Shown here: piece by piece, positions 49,640-60,686 of the stretch
Layout: every line of letters begins with the position of its first letter
How positions within the stretch are numbered: the first letter of the stretch is position 1
Assembly (NCBI GenBank): GCA_033065855.1
Contig: JAVXUO010001489.1
Span: 310,001 to 374,000 of the forward strand
Direction of reading: 5' to 3'
Source of the DNA: Escallonia rubra
Taxonomy: Eukaryota; Streptophyta; Magnoliopsida; Escalloniales; Escalloniaceae
Length of the DNA stretch: 64,000 nt
Notes under the pieces: generated by a model
What the model saw: the letters and a program-made list of their open reading frames with translations, nothing else
Databases searched by the model: none
What the model was told of the DNA's origin: nothing
Position numbers and translations under genes: made by a program

Positions 49640-50580
49640 GTCCGAGAGTAGAGTCAGGATGACACATCAATTTAACTTATGAGGAAGAAAGCATTGAATC
49701 TGGAGGTGCCAATATTGTAGGGAACAACATTGCATGTTGAGATAAATAGATAGAAATCTTTATATAATCCTGAGATGTTCCTGAGCATTTCATGCACTTT
49801 GGATTTGAATCACTTCATTGATAATCATTAAAAACTTTTTCTGCCCCTTGTTTTATTACTGTAGCTTGTATTAATAAGTGTGGTTTCAGACTTCCAGTCA
49901 TTAGAATAGGCTGAGTTCAGTAGAGATCTAATCTCTCCTATTTAAATATTGATAAAAAGGCTTCCGGTCACACATGGTACAAAGGCTGGTCATTTCTCCA
50001 AAAGATCATCCATAGTTGTAACATCCGGAAATCTGTTTAATATGTAAATGGAGGCTTCCTTTAACCGGGAAAACTTTCAATTTTTTTTCGAGCAATGGGT
50101 CGTACTATTCAAGGCCGTTGAATATATCGTATAATAATCTCATCACATAAACTCTTCGATCAAGTGAACTTGGATGGTCCGAATTTTCTCCTTTGTGATG
50201 ACATGTCAACCTTGTATATGTGGATACCGATCTTTGTCATGTTCTTTACTGTTAATTAATTTCTTTACCAAATTTATCTTCCCAACCTACCATAGCTCTA
50301 CTTGATTCACCTTCCTATAACCAGCCATCCTTTCCTAATCTCACAGCTGCAGCCCTGCAAGTCAGTAAACAGATTACCAAACATACCAACGAAACTGCAC
50401 AGTGTAATAGGGGTAAACCAGACCCTGCAGAGGTAAAAACGTCAAATCTTGAAACAGTCAAAATCTCAATTATGCAACATGCCTGTCAATTTTTTGTTTC
50501 TTAAAAGTCCAAAAGGAAGGACCTCACAGATAAACCTTTTAGTGACGACTTTTAGCACTCGAGCCAAGCGTAGGTAGGAG
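49640..50580. other. Spacer between the RBR pseudogene and copy 3
   Basis: The first 120 bases are the duplicated 3' flank of the RBR gene. Nothing else is recognised. Confidence 0.5.
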
Positions 50581-50617
50581 GTATGATGTTGTTGACATAG
50601 TTGTAATACCCCGTGGA

Positions 50618-51321
50618 GTGATCGTTATACCTTGTCCGGTGACACTTCCGAGTACCGAGATGTGTTCCTGTCAGGTACCGGGTCTCAATTCGGCGAGTTT
50701 TACGGAGGTCGAACTCGTGGACGAAGTTCCGGTCTGGTTTCGAAGCGTTTTGAGCACATGCGAAACTTGGCTGACGTTTTTCAGGCGACAATTGCCATTG
50801 AAGGAGTGCTCTTGCTCTACACTCATAGTCTTGTTCGGCGTTTGTGTGGCGTTGATGGTGTCACTTGCTCGTTCACTTTTGTCGAAGAAGGGTACTTTTG
50901 GATGGTCGGAGCTGGCCGGAGACGCGCCGGAATCTGACGCCGAGGCAGTTCTCTGGAACCGGCTGTACGACGGTAAGGGTTGAGTTCTTACGTGGGTTTG
51001 TCTTTAAATTGCCAATTTTTTGGAGAATGTTTACGGGTGGGGAAAATTAAAGTATGCATACATATATGTCTTGGAGGAGAATTTGGTACGTCAAATCATT
51101 ATATAAGCTCTTGAATCCTGTATTTGATTTGTAATGGACTTAGGAGCCTATATTCGTAAGTTTAATTTATCTGATTGGTGGTCGAACTGTCTATTTGTTG
51201 ATGGTATATGAAATCAGCTAATGAAACTAATGGAACAAACAATGTAGCTCATGTTTTCGTAGTAGCATCTCACTTTGCTTTAATTTTCCTTTCAGCTATG
51301 GATTTCAAAATGCAAGCCTAG
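50618..51321 (+). CDS. Unrecognised small membrane protein, copy 3
   Basis: Paralogue of copy 2, on the opposite strand. Exon 1 (open from about 50585; coordinates start at 50618, a GTG, because the true start is uncertain) ends at 50972 with LYDG and a GACG/GTAAGG donor in phase 1, as in copies 1 and 2. A candidate exon 2 is 51296-51321 after TTTCCTTTCAG, adding AMDFKMQA and a stop. Shared with copy 2: VPGLN followed by an acidic stretch, a VP..F block, TFFRR (copy 2 TLFRR), a membrane helix (TLIVLFGVCVALMVSLARSL) and SLLSKK (copy 2 SLFSKE). Reading frames in both other phases are also open over much of exon 1. Function unknown; it lies between two RBR copies. Confidence 0.5.
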
Positions 51322-52243
51322 TTGTAAGGAACTGCTTGTTGTGAAAGATCAATTTTCTTGCTGATCCATAGCTTCACTGTAAAATCCAGCCCCATCTTGC
51401 AGTCACTAGTTAGCTGTTTCTTCGAATATAATTGTTGGTGGCCAGAAAATGGAAAACCCGAGCCTGCTCTGTCCATTTTATACGGGTCTTTGGTTAGAGT
51501 CACCAGCCAAATCATATGAAGTGTGGTGACTTGAGATAGCACGGACTGCTATTTGCCTGCTTTCCTGTAGCTTCCCTGTTTCAAACAAATTTTTTTTTTT
51601 TTTTGGTAATATGTCAAACATTGTTTTGATTCTGGCAATGCACGCAAGTGTCGGTGATTAGATTCCTTACCCAAGAACGTTCAGGTAAACATTTCTCGTT
51701 AATGCACCATCGGAGATGAGCTCACGTATATCAGAAATATCAGACGTTGAAGACTTACTTTTTCAAATTTCTACAAGCATCAAAACCTTCTCTTCATTTG
51801 AAAAGACAGGAAAGGATGAGGGTGATTGCACGAACCTTTAATTTCTAATGCACCAGCTACATGCATATATCAAGCAGGAACATTTGATTTCTAATTGCAT
51901 GGACCTTTCATTCAGCTATATGCATATATCAGGCAGGAGTGACACTAAAGACTCTCTTAACAACTTCTCCAACGAGTTATGGAATAGTTTTATTTGATCA
52001 ACCTTCCAACTTAGGTTGGTTCCTATACTGAGCAGTCCCCTACCCACCAAAAAAGGGGGGGTGTTAAGGGGTTGTTGAAGTTTGATCCAATCGGGGATAA
52101 TCAATGTGTACATAAGCCTGTTTATGGAGATGATTATGCTCTCTCTGTCTCAGAGGGACTTCCTAGTTACTGTCTGTCTAGAGAATCAAACGTCTAATCT
52201 GTTTGAATAATTTTACTTTCAGCACTTTCTTGAAAATAATGAG
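51322..52243. other. Spacer upstream of RBR gene 1
   Basis: No gene. It holds a short diverged direct repeat at about 51838-51885 and 51888-51937 (both ending GCATATATCA-GCAGGA) and a T run at 51589-51604. An acceptor-like TTTTACTTTCAG ends at 52222, so a short 5' non-coding exon is possible. Confidence 0.45.
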
Positions 52244-53011
52244 ATGATTAACTTACTACCAGATGCCAAGTATGCAGAAGACTTGCAGGTGCAAGAAGTT
52301 ATCCGTGCCTCTCTTCACAATTCATCTTCATCGGCTATCCAGGCAAGGCCAACATTGATGAATGTCGAAAAAGATATCTCCGAGTCATCTCAAGTCTTCT
52401 GCGAGATTTGCTTGGAAGATAGAGAAAGCTGGCAAATGTTCAAAAATGAAAATTGCTCTCACTCATTCTGTTGCGACTGCATAAGCAAACATATCATTGC
52501 GAAGATCGAAAACCACAGCAAATTTGTTGCCTGTCCAGGAGTAAATTGCTGCGCATTGCTATATTCTGATGCTTCTAGGGTGTTGATCCCCGATGACATC
52601 CTGATTTTGTGGGATGAGTCGCTATGCAAGTCACTTATTCCTGAATCTCAGAAACTGTACTGTCCTTTCAGAGACTGTTCAGTCATGTTGGTAAATGATT
52701 CTGGGGAAGTCATTAGGGAAATTGACTGCCCCGAATGCGGAAGATCGTTCTGCGCACTGTGTCGTGTTCCGTGGCATTCAGAGTTCACGTGCAAGGAGTT
52801 CCAGAAACTAAATGTAAAGAAGAAAGGGAAAGAAGATCTCATGGTGGACATGCTTGCCAAGAAGAAACAATGGAGGAAATGTCCGCAGTGCAAAATCTAT
52901 GTTGAGAAAACACAGGGTTGCTTGCATATTACTTGCAGGTGCGGTTACGAATTCTGCTACAGGTGTGGATCCAAGTACAGTGTCAAACATGGCGATTGCC
53001 AACCAAGATGA
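52244..53011 (+). CDS. RBR-type (RING1-IBR-RING2) E3 ubiquitin ligase 1
   Basis: 255 aa, single coding exon. RBR ligases take ubiquitin from an E2 at RING1 and pass it through a cysteine thioester in RING2. N-terminal helix typical of the plant subgroup: AEDLQVQEVIRASL (11-24). RING1: C53, C56, C71, H73, C76, C79, C97, C102. IBR: C140, C145, C162, C165, C170, C173, H178, C183. RING2: C213, C216, C231, C233, C238, C241, with the catalytic cysteine at C226 in QGCLHITC. All zinc ligands of these modules are present, so it looks active. It is most like the short RSL1/At3g43750-type plant ligases. The C-terminus stops soon after RING2 (HGDCQPR). Substrate unknown. The start at 52244 fits the conserved N-terminal helix. 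Confidence 0.9.
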   Translation: MINLLPDAKYAEDLQVQEVIRASLHNSSSSAIQARPTLMNVEKDISESSQVFCEICLEDRESWQMFKNENCSHSFCCDCISKHIIAKIENHSKFVACPGVNCCALLYSDASRVLIPDDILILWDESLCKSLIPESQKLYCPFRDCSVMLVNDSGEVIREIDCPECGRSFCALCRVPWHSEFTCKEFQKLNVKKKGKEDLMVDMLAKKKQWRKCPQCKIYVEKTQGCLHITCRCGYEFCYRCGSKYSVKHGDCQPR

Positions 53012-54606
53012 TCAGAGTTGGCAAGCAAAAACATAGCAATCAAGTGCTCAGGATGATGGATCAATCCAACACATCAAGAAGAATGGATTGATTGTGGATG
53101 TGTCAATATGGTATGAAGCAATAATATGTGCAGAAATAACATAGAATCTTAAAAGCGGTGAAGCCTTCTCTCTCTTTTTACCTGTTAGATTGTCCTTTCA
53201 GTATTGCTCCCCATGAAACTGATCTTCACCCCAACCTTAATTATGTAATGATATTGCTACCTTATTGTTTGCGCTGCTGGGCAAGCTCACTATCGATCGG
53301 TGCGCAGGCGGCACGATCGATTAAAAGTGCGGGATCTTTTTAGCCCCTAGGACCTGGGGACTTCCCTGAAAGCGAGAAACTTCGACGAAGAGATGAAAAT
53401 CAGATGTAAAATACTGCGCGTTCATAAATGACAAAGAGAGCTTCGATTGAGCAAATGTTTACACATCAATGTTTTCAAGTCTGGAAACTGAACTTCCTAT
53501 CGATGGCAGAAAAAACCTCTAAACAAAATAAAGAAAAAGATTAATTTGTCTAGTTGATGATTGATTGTGTGTCCTCCTTTTCTTATTTGACCCAATATTT
53601 ATACTAGAGGCTTTGTAAAAAATAACTACCGCTACAAGAAACTACCCACTTAGTGAGATAAACTAGCTACTTAAAAAATAACCACCCACTAATAAGTGAT
53701 CAGCCACTCTTATTCCTTATCAATAATACACATTTTCAGAAGTTGGTTTCTTTCACTTCTTGAATCTTCAATTATTTCTTCAGAAATAATAAAAAGTAAT
53801 CAAAGTGAACTTATTAGTAAAAAATATATTTTGTGGTGCAAACACTTATGGACAAAAAAGCAAGGTAAAAATGATAAGTGGCAAATGACATATCAGGCCT
53901 CCCTCCAATGGAACTAACTCCTAATGGCACTTTCAGTTCATATTTTGTGCAGCTTGGCTGTAATGCCTTCACACTACTAATTTTGACGAAAGAACAGAAA
54001 AGCTGGTCCTTGGTTGTAGGATTTCTTATTGTACATTTCTTTTTTCAATAGTAAATAAGGGACATTACAATCACAAAATGGGGTATGAATTTACTAGCTT
54101 CCCCTCTTACTTGTGTCTCTCCGTTTTACTGTTTTTTTTTTAACCTTTTAAGACGTTTTTGTGGATTCTTTTGAATAGAATATGTAAATGTAGTCATCGA
54201 GTTTTACTCATTGTTTTTACTCTAGCCTGACTTGTAAAAAGATAATTATATTGGTTTACGATTTTATTTGAGTTATATTTAATGTCTAGATGTATCTAAA
54301 TCTATCTAAAGTTTCCACAAAAAGTCAAACAAAAAAATTTATATAGAATAGAAGGGAAGTACATAAATAATATTTCAAAATATAAGGCTAAATGCGAGTA
54401 CTTTTATTTATAGAAAAATGCATTTTTTTTGCCGATACATGTTCAATATTATGACCAAAGTGTTTGCTTTTTAGAAATGAAATGGATTAATTGCGTGAAT
54501 ATTTACACCTTGGGGTCTTGTGCATAAAACACTCATGACACTTATGGCTCTCATCACTCTGAACTTTTAAAATGATGCTCGGTTTACTGATTGATAGTAA
54601 AGATTT
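53012..54606. other. Spacer, no gene seen
   Basis: It begins with the RBR 3' flank; the remainder is AT-rich intergenic DNA. Confidence 0.5.
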
Positions 54607-55530
54607 AGGCTCTATTTGGTAACACTTTCAGTTTCAGTTTTTTTTTTAAAGAAAACTGGTAAGAGTTTTTTTTTTTTTTTTTTTTTTCACCAGTTTAAAA
54701 AACTGGTGGACGTTTGACATAGTTTATGTTTTCAAAAAACAGAAAAGAGCAAGTGTTTGACTGGACAACTCTTTGAATTTATTTTTTTTAATATACATTT
54801 TCACATAATTAAACAAATATATCTGGAGAGACTTATCCATCACTTTGCTCGCCATCTCCAAAAATTGCTTTCAAAATCAGAAGATCCATCACGAGAAGAA
54901 ATTGCTTTCATTTTCATTTATCTGACTAGACTGACTATAGGCTATGTCCACTATAACAATACAAGGTCTGGAGAGAGTTATCCATCGACCCAGTTCAAGG
55001 AAAAGTCGACCAATTCAAAGCACTTCACCAGCAATACACCCGAAACTTGCACAACTTTGCTCGCCATCTCCTAGTAGAACTAGGAAAGCAAAATGACGAG
55101 TCAATTAGAAGATTTCTTTGACCTCAAGATATGATTACAGTACAAGAGGAAAAAGGGAACTACCATACCTTTGCAATTCGTGGCCGCGTCGGAGAAAGAA
55201 GACGGAGGCGGTGACCAGTGTTTTGCGATGGAGGCAGTGGGCTGTGGAGTCGGTGAGTGAGATGCAGATGCGTCGATCGAGCAAAAAACTGGAAGAGATG
55301 AGAAACCCTAATTTTTAGTTGGGTTTTATATTATAGGAGAAAAATGTAAATCTGCTGTTGCTAGTGAGGCTCGAAGTCGAGACCTCATTAATCCAGCAAT
55401 GCAGCCCCGCGTGAAGTGGGTTTCCAAAACCATAGAAAAGAACAAATTGCTCTTTTTAAAAATGGGCCTTCTTTTTAAAAGTGTTGGGCCTTTTAAAAAC
55501 TGAAGTACCACTTCAACCAAACACCCCATT
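54607..55530. mobile_element. Probable transposon related to MITE A/B, enlarged
   Basis: The left part starts GGCTCTATTTGGTAACAC, then CAGTTTCAGTTTTTTTT and AACTGGT tracts as in MITE A/B. The right part mirrors it with TTTTAAAAACTGAAGTACCAC and CAACCAAACACCCC. Between them lie about 700 bp with frames at 54757-55074 and 55118-55318 without recognisable domains. The ends are approximate and I found no clean target duplication. Confidence 0.5.
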
Positions 55531-57538
55531 TTTTTTTTGCTTTCGAGAAATTTTAAAACTTAGCCAAAAAAGAGCAAAAAAAAAACTGATGTTAAAAGTT
55601 TGTTATATTTTGAAGGACAATTTATTGTAATCCTGTCATATAAATTGTAACCACCCCCCCACCCCACACACACACACACACACACACCGTTATCCCCGCG
55701 AAACCCCACCACTCGTATTTCCAGTTCCACCAAACCCACCACCACTTCCCCCTATACCCCTCACCATTTTTCCACCAAGTCTACCACCACTTCTCCTCAG
55801 CGACCACCACAAACATAACCCTTATCCCCCCATTTCTCCCAAGACCCAGCAACCGTTTTTACACCAAACCCAGCACCAGTTTCCCGCTACCACCATCATC
55901 ATAACCCTCCTTCCCCCTTTCCCTGCATCCACCACCTTCTTTGACCATAAACACACCACCATAAGTTGTATATTACTGCTGTCGCTGCTGGAAAGGGGGG
56001 ATTGAGTTGTAAGAACTTTGATCGTGATGACGTAGTTACCACGTAGGCTTTCGTTGTAGATTGTCCAATTTGCCCTTTAAAGTCAAACCGACATTCAAAT
56101 GTTTTATACTGTTATTTTTATTTCATGACTGACCGGCTCTGATTCAAAAGTTCAGGACAATTCAAACAAAAAAAATATTGGGATATTTGGCGCACACGGC
56201 CCAAACTATGGGGCTCTATGCGCAAGTGATACAAATGTAATTGACATGACTTTTCCTGAAAATAACGAAATTGACATGTTTGTCAACTGTTAAGCTAGTA
56301 AATTGCCAAGGTTAACGGAAATCTTATTCACGAAGTCACGTGTAAAAGATCAGTACTTTGTGAGCTTCAAAATAGGGAAAAGAAAACTTCAAGAATCCCA
56401 AGACACCAAGAACTCTCCATGTTATGTTTTCCATTTGAACCTAAACTGCTAAAGATGCAGCAATTAAGAAAGCAAAAACCAGAAGATTTCCATTAAAAGT
56501 GAAACTCTCCTTCCCAATTTAAATAGGTAACTTGGAACCTGAAGCAAGGAAACCACTTTTGCCTAGCGGGATCGTCCAGTGACAACTGGGTTTCAAAGGG
56601 AAGCAATTCGACTTCAAGAGCTTATTTGTTAACATTACAGGTATCCATAAACACCCAGATGATTTCAGTTTGTTTTGTTGATTTCTATGATAGTTTAGCC
56701 CGTATCTTTGAGGTTCCTTTTCTTTCTTTTGCCTCCCAGATTTGCTTTTATAAGGTGTGTTAGTCTAAAAGTGCTTGTAAAGCAGAAGTTTGAAGCAGGA
56801 TTATGATCAGGTTTTCGATCCTTTACTGGAAAGGAGTGACTGCGCAGAAGTTTCATTAGGCGACGAAAAGACCTACTTATGTTGGACAAAAGCCTTTTCT
56901 ATTACCTTCTGCTGCAGTACTGAGTCACATTTGTTCATGCCACCTCAATACATGACCCCAATCGAAGCCTGAACATGAAGTTAATTAGCTCACTTAGCGA
57001 CTCATTTGTTAGAGAAGCGAACTGGCTAAAACCAGAGATCATGGCTCCTTTGCGACCCTAGCACTTATATTTCTGTTAAGTGTTGAAGGACAGGACAACA
57101 TAAAGGAAGTTGCGTAGTAATTCTTATGGGAACTTTAATAAGGAGTTTTGACCATATGTATCGTAGGTCGTAACAGCCTCCTAAAAATGGGATCCATCAT
57201 CGGTGAAATTGAAAGGGAAAGTAGAATATTATGCCATGACCGATAATCTTAGTGCCAAGGCAATGTACCATCCTGAGTAGAAGCACTTTGGCATTATAAT
57301 TTCGTTATATGAATCTCTAAATTGGAACACTATGTTGTAGTTTGCATCATAGAATTTATGAAGATTTGGTCAAGAATGTTTTCCTGTCCAAGGGCTTTGT
57401 TTGTTGTGGTTCTTGAGAATAATGGAGTTGCATTTGAGACTATCTTTCTTGTTATAAGCAAGTTAGCCAACCTCTGCTTTTAATATGGATGATCTTCACT
57501 CTAATTTTTAATCATGTATATCATGCTTAATACGTGTA
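55531..57538. other. Spacer upstream of RBR gene 2
   Basis: It contains a C-run/(CA)n tract at about 55651-55687 and a CCACCA-rich strand-biased stretch up to about 55960. The remainder has no gene that I can support; upstream exons of RBR gene 2 could lie at its right end. Confidence 0.5.
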
Positions 57539-58327
57539 ATGCTTCTCCACGAAATTAGATGCCTGCTGGTGCAAGAAGCTCTAACTCTTGCCTGTAAACT
57601 ATTCGTCATCCTGTTTTCAAAGATGAGCATAGGAAGAGAAGTGGTCGAGCCATCTCAAATCTTGTGTGAGATTTGCTTGGAAGATAGAGAAAGCTGGCAA
57701 CTGCTGACAAACGAAACCTGTTCTCACTCCTTCTGTTATGAATGCATAAGCAAGCACATCATCGCAAAGATTGAGGACAATAACTTGGAATTCGTTGCCT
57801 GCCCAGGAGTAAATTGCAATACAGTGCTAGATTATCCTAATGCTTGTAGGTTGATGATCCCCGAAGACATCCTGGATCGGTGGGATGAGTTTCTGTGCAG
57901 GTCACTGATACCTGAATCCCAGAAACTTTACTGTCCTTTTCAAGATTGTTCAGCGGTGTTGGTAAATGATTCTAAGATGGCCATAAAAGAAGCCAATTGC
58001 CCTGAATGCAGAAGACGGTTCTGTGCACGGTGTCGTGTTCCATGGCACTCAGAGTTCAAGTGCAGGGAGTTTCAGAAACTGAACGCAAAAAGGAGGAAAT
58101 CAGGAAGGGAGGAAGTAATGGTGGATAGACTCGCCAAGAAGAAGCGTTGGAGAAGGTGTCCACGCTGCAAAACCTTCGTCGAAAAAATTGATGGCTGCTT
58201 GCACATTACTTGCAGGTGTAAGCATGATTTTTGCTACAAGTGTGGATCAAAGTGGAGTGCATATCATGGCTGCGGCAAAAGTATTAAAGAGCGTATTAGT
58301 TGCATGATACATAGGATCTTCTCATGA
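57539..58327 (+). CDS. RBR-type E3 ubiquitin ligase 2
   Basis: 262 aa if the first ATG is used; paralogue of the gene 4.5 kb upstream on the same strand. RING1: C43, C46, C61, H63, C66, C69, C88, C93. IBR: C132, C137, C154, C157, C162, C165, H170, C175. RING2: C207, C210, C225, C227, C232, C235, with the catalytic cysteine C220 in DGCLHITC. All key residues are intact. Two differences from copy 1: the N-terminal part (MLLHEIRCLLVQEAL...) is diverged and hydrophobic and may be an intron or a frame-shifted leader; a start at the internal ATG 57623 (MSIGREVVEPSQ) gives a clean RBR core of 234 aa. The C-terminus is longer (GCGKSIKERISCMIHRIFS). The IBR-RING2 linker is more basic (KRRKSGREE). Confidence 0.88.
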   Translation: MLLHEIRCLLVQEALTLACKLFVILFSKMSIGREVVEPSQILCEICLEDRESWQLLTNETCSHSFCYECISKHIIAKIEDNNLEFVACPGVNCNTVLDYPNACRLMIPEDILDRWDEFLCRSLIPESQKLYCPFQDCSAVLVNDSKMAIKEANCPECRRRFCARCRVPWHSEFKCREFQKLNAKRRKSGREEVMVDRLAKKKRWRRCPRCKTFVEKIDGCLHITCRCKHDFCYKCGSKWSAYHGCGKSIKERISCMIHRIFS

Positions 58328-58883
58328 AAATGGGATGGACCCAATCCATGTATTGCATTTACGTTGAACATGGAGCATTTTCAATTTTTCAGACACTAGT
58401 TGGGTCGGAAACAAAGACTTGTTCCTGTTACGGATCCCCCCTCGTTCCGCGGATTTGGTTGGTTGTTTCTTGTTTCTACAAGTGTTCTTCTTTGATGATA
58501 ATATTGCTTCTGGTATCTTTAGTACATCAATCTGTAAATGAGGATATTCCAAGGTCATCTACAGAGTTATCGTAGATGATGAACACATCACAGTGTGCTT
58601 AGAATTGGGCCATATGCTTCAATGGAATGTGCACATGTCTAGACTCAGAGGCACTAGTGCAGATGTTTGTGAAATCATGCTTAAATGAAGCTGGAGCACA
58701 GAAGAAGTGCCATTCTGTAGTTTGTATTGTCTACTGGCAACTAGTGGCTGATGTAGGAAGATCTTAATTACATTAGATGGTAGACCTTTAGGAGCAATGC
58801 AATATAATTGGAGAGCAACTGAGAAGCAATTGTAGTATGCGAAACAATTTTGACTTCAATTGCATTGTTTCATCGAAAACTAA
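58328..58883. other. 3' flank of RBR gene 2
   Basis: Probable 3' UTR and spacer; no further gene seen. Confidence 0.5.
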
Positions 58884-59569
58884 GGTGCAACTTGGTTGGG
58901 TTGGACGGGGCTCAAAGATTATACTATATCCGGCCCACTCTCAAAAAGTCATGCCCATGTCCAGCCCAATCCACATACAGACCAAATATTTATGTCCACA
59001 CCTAACCTATTAAAATTTTGGTGGACACGGGCTACCCACGCGTTGTTCATGATTACAAATTACGTTTTTTTTTTCAAAATAAATTTTAAACATACAATTG
59101 ATCATCTACCGTTATAATTTAGTCACGATTATAATAATAAAAAAAGTAGATTGAAGTCTCCGAATGAACTTAAATACAAAGTCCACCACTGGCCCATCCT
59201 TGCCATAAGCACAAAAAAAAATACTCTGTACTCCGTAGTGTTCAATTAGGGTTTAGGGGTTGATGGTGGAGATTGCATGAATCTTATGTGATCTACGGTT
59301 AAGTTAAATTTAAAGACTAAAAGAAATATAATAAATATATAATAACCTAAAATCTACATATATAATTTATATTATATGATAGTTAGATGGGCTGAGTTTC
59401 TCACGGACGACGAATTTTTAAAAAATTTATCCATGTCTAGCTCACATTTTTCATGGGCTCAAAATTTTTGAGTCCACCTCCACTATGGTTATTATAAAAG
59501 TAAGCTCATACTCATATTTTTACGGGCTAGCACAGGTTGTCCACGGGTTACCCAACCCAAGTTGCACCC
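58884..59569. mobile_element. PIF/Harbinger-like MITE, 686 bp
   Basis: The left end GGTGCAACTTGGTTGGGTTG is the near-perfect inverse of the right end CAACCCAAGTTGCACC. TAA follows on both sides (58881-58883, 59570-59572). The interior has no transposase frame; its AT-rich middle and repeated GGGCTCA/GGCCCA words are unexplained. Confidence 0.8.
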
Positions 59570-59572
59570 TAA

Positions 59573-60680
59573 CAACATAAATTTGTCATACGCATCGGAC
59601 TCGAGGTGAACTACGAGCCATTGAAAAGTTACCGAGGAGCACTACGTCCCAAAGGAGCGACAAAAATCAGTCACCAAAGCACAATCCTGCTAGGCAAAGC
59701 AATAGAGCTCTTATCTACTCCATCCGTAATTTTCACGTGTTCTTATGGCGCCTCATTTGTGGTCTGGGTTTGGGGTCTTGCGCCATCTCGCAATTTTGAT
59801 ACGGTTTTCAATATTTTGAAGGCACGATTGAAGGAGACGGGGTGTGTCGCTCAAAGAGGCAAGGCGAGCGAGCGATCGAGTGGACGATCTCCATTGGACA
59901 AAAAATAAAAAATTTAAGTGCACCAATACAACAAGAAGCCATCCTAATGGGGCTTGTTGCCTAAAAAGGAGTATCTAATTCTTTTAGTTCACTACCTAGA
60001 TTCTAATTATAGTGCAGGATAGTTGAGAATACGAATAGGTTCTGACTGGTAGTGGACTTATGTTTGAGGGAAAGTGGAATAAATGCTCTGCCTTTGTTCT
60101 TGGCAACTTCTCCGGCTTCGGACTTCTCTTCAATAATCTAGAGAAAGGACCAATGCTTTCAACTAATGTTGTTCATGGGCACCAGATTAAAGACCACCCA
60201 ACTGTGCATAAAGAGGCTCGTAAAGTTACTTTATCAAACAGTTGAAATTTGCAAGTCCACGGTTGGACTTGTTGAGTAATCAACAAGCTCACCCTTTTCC
60301 TTTCTTAAAATAAATTTTATATATTGACAGAATTTGTTCGTTAAAATTATTTAAGAGTCCACTTTTACAAACAAATACCCACCACTGGAGGGGAACAAAG
60401 ACAAAAACTCAGCAAAATAGGAAAATCTAACGGGGGTTGGAAAGTTATGTTCCGACATTGCTGAGAACGCAATCAATTTTTCTCTCTAATTTTTGTGTTG
60501 CTAAGAGTGGATAACTTTACGATGAATCACATATTTATGATTTCTCTTAATATCAAGTGTATGGTCAGTGAATATACAAAATTAGTGAAAACTTTGTACA
60601 TTGAACTAGTCTTGCCATTACAGTGTTCATGTTTCCACACCAAGTAGAAATAAAACAATAAAAATGTTATTGATAGACAT
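59573..60680. other. Spacer, no gene seen
   Basis: Short frames (59606-59908, 60060-60245) have no recognisable domain. Confidence 0.5.
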
Positions 60681-60686
60681 GACAAA

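Noticed and set aside
55118-55318. Arginine-rich 66-codon frame
   Set aside because: It lies inside a transposon-like block with no recognisable domain; treated as cargo or noise.
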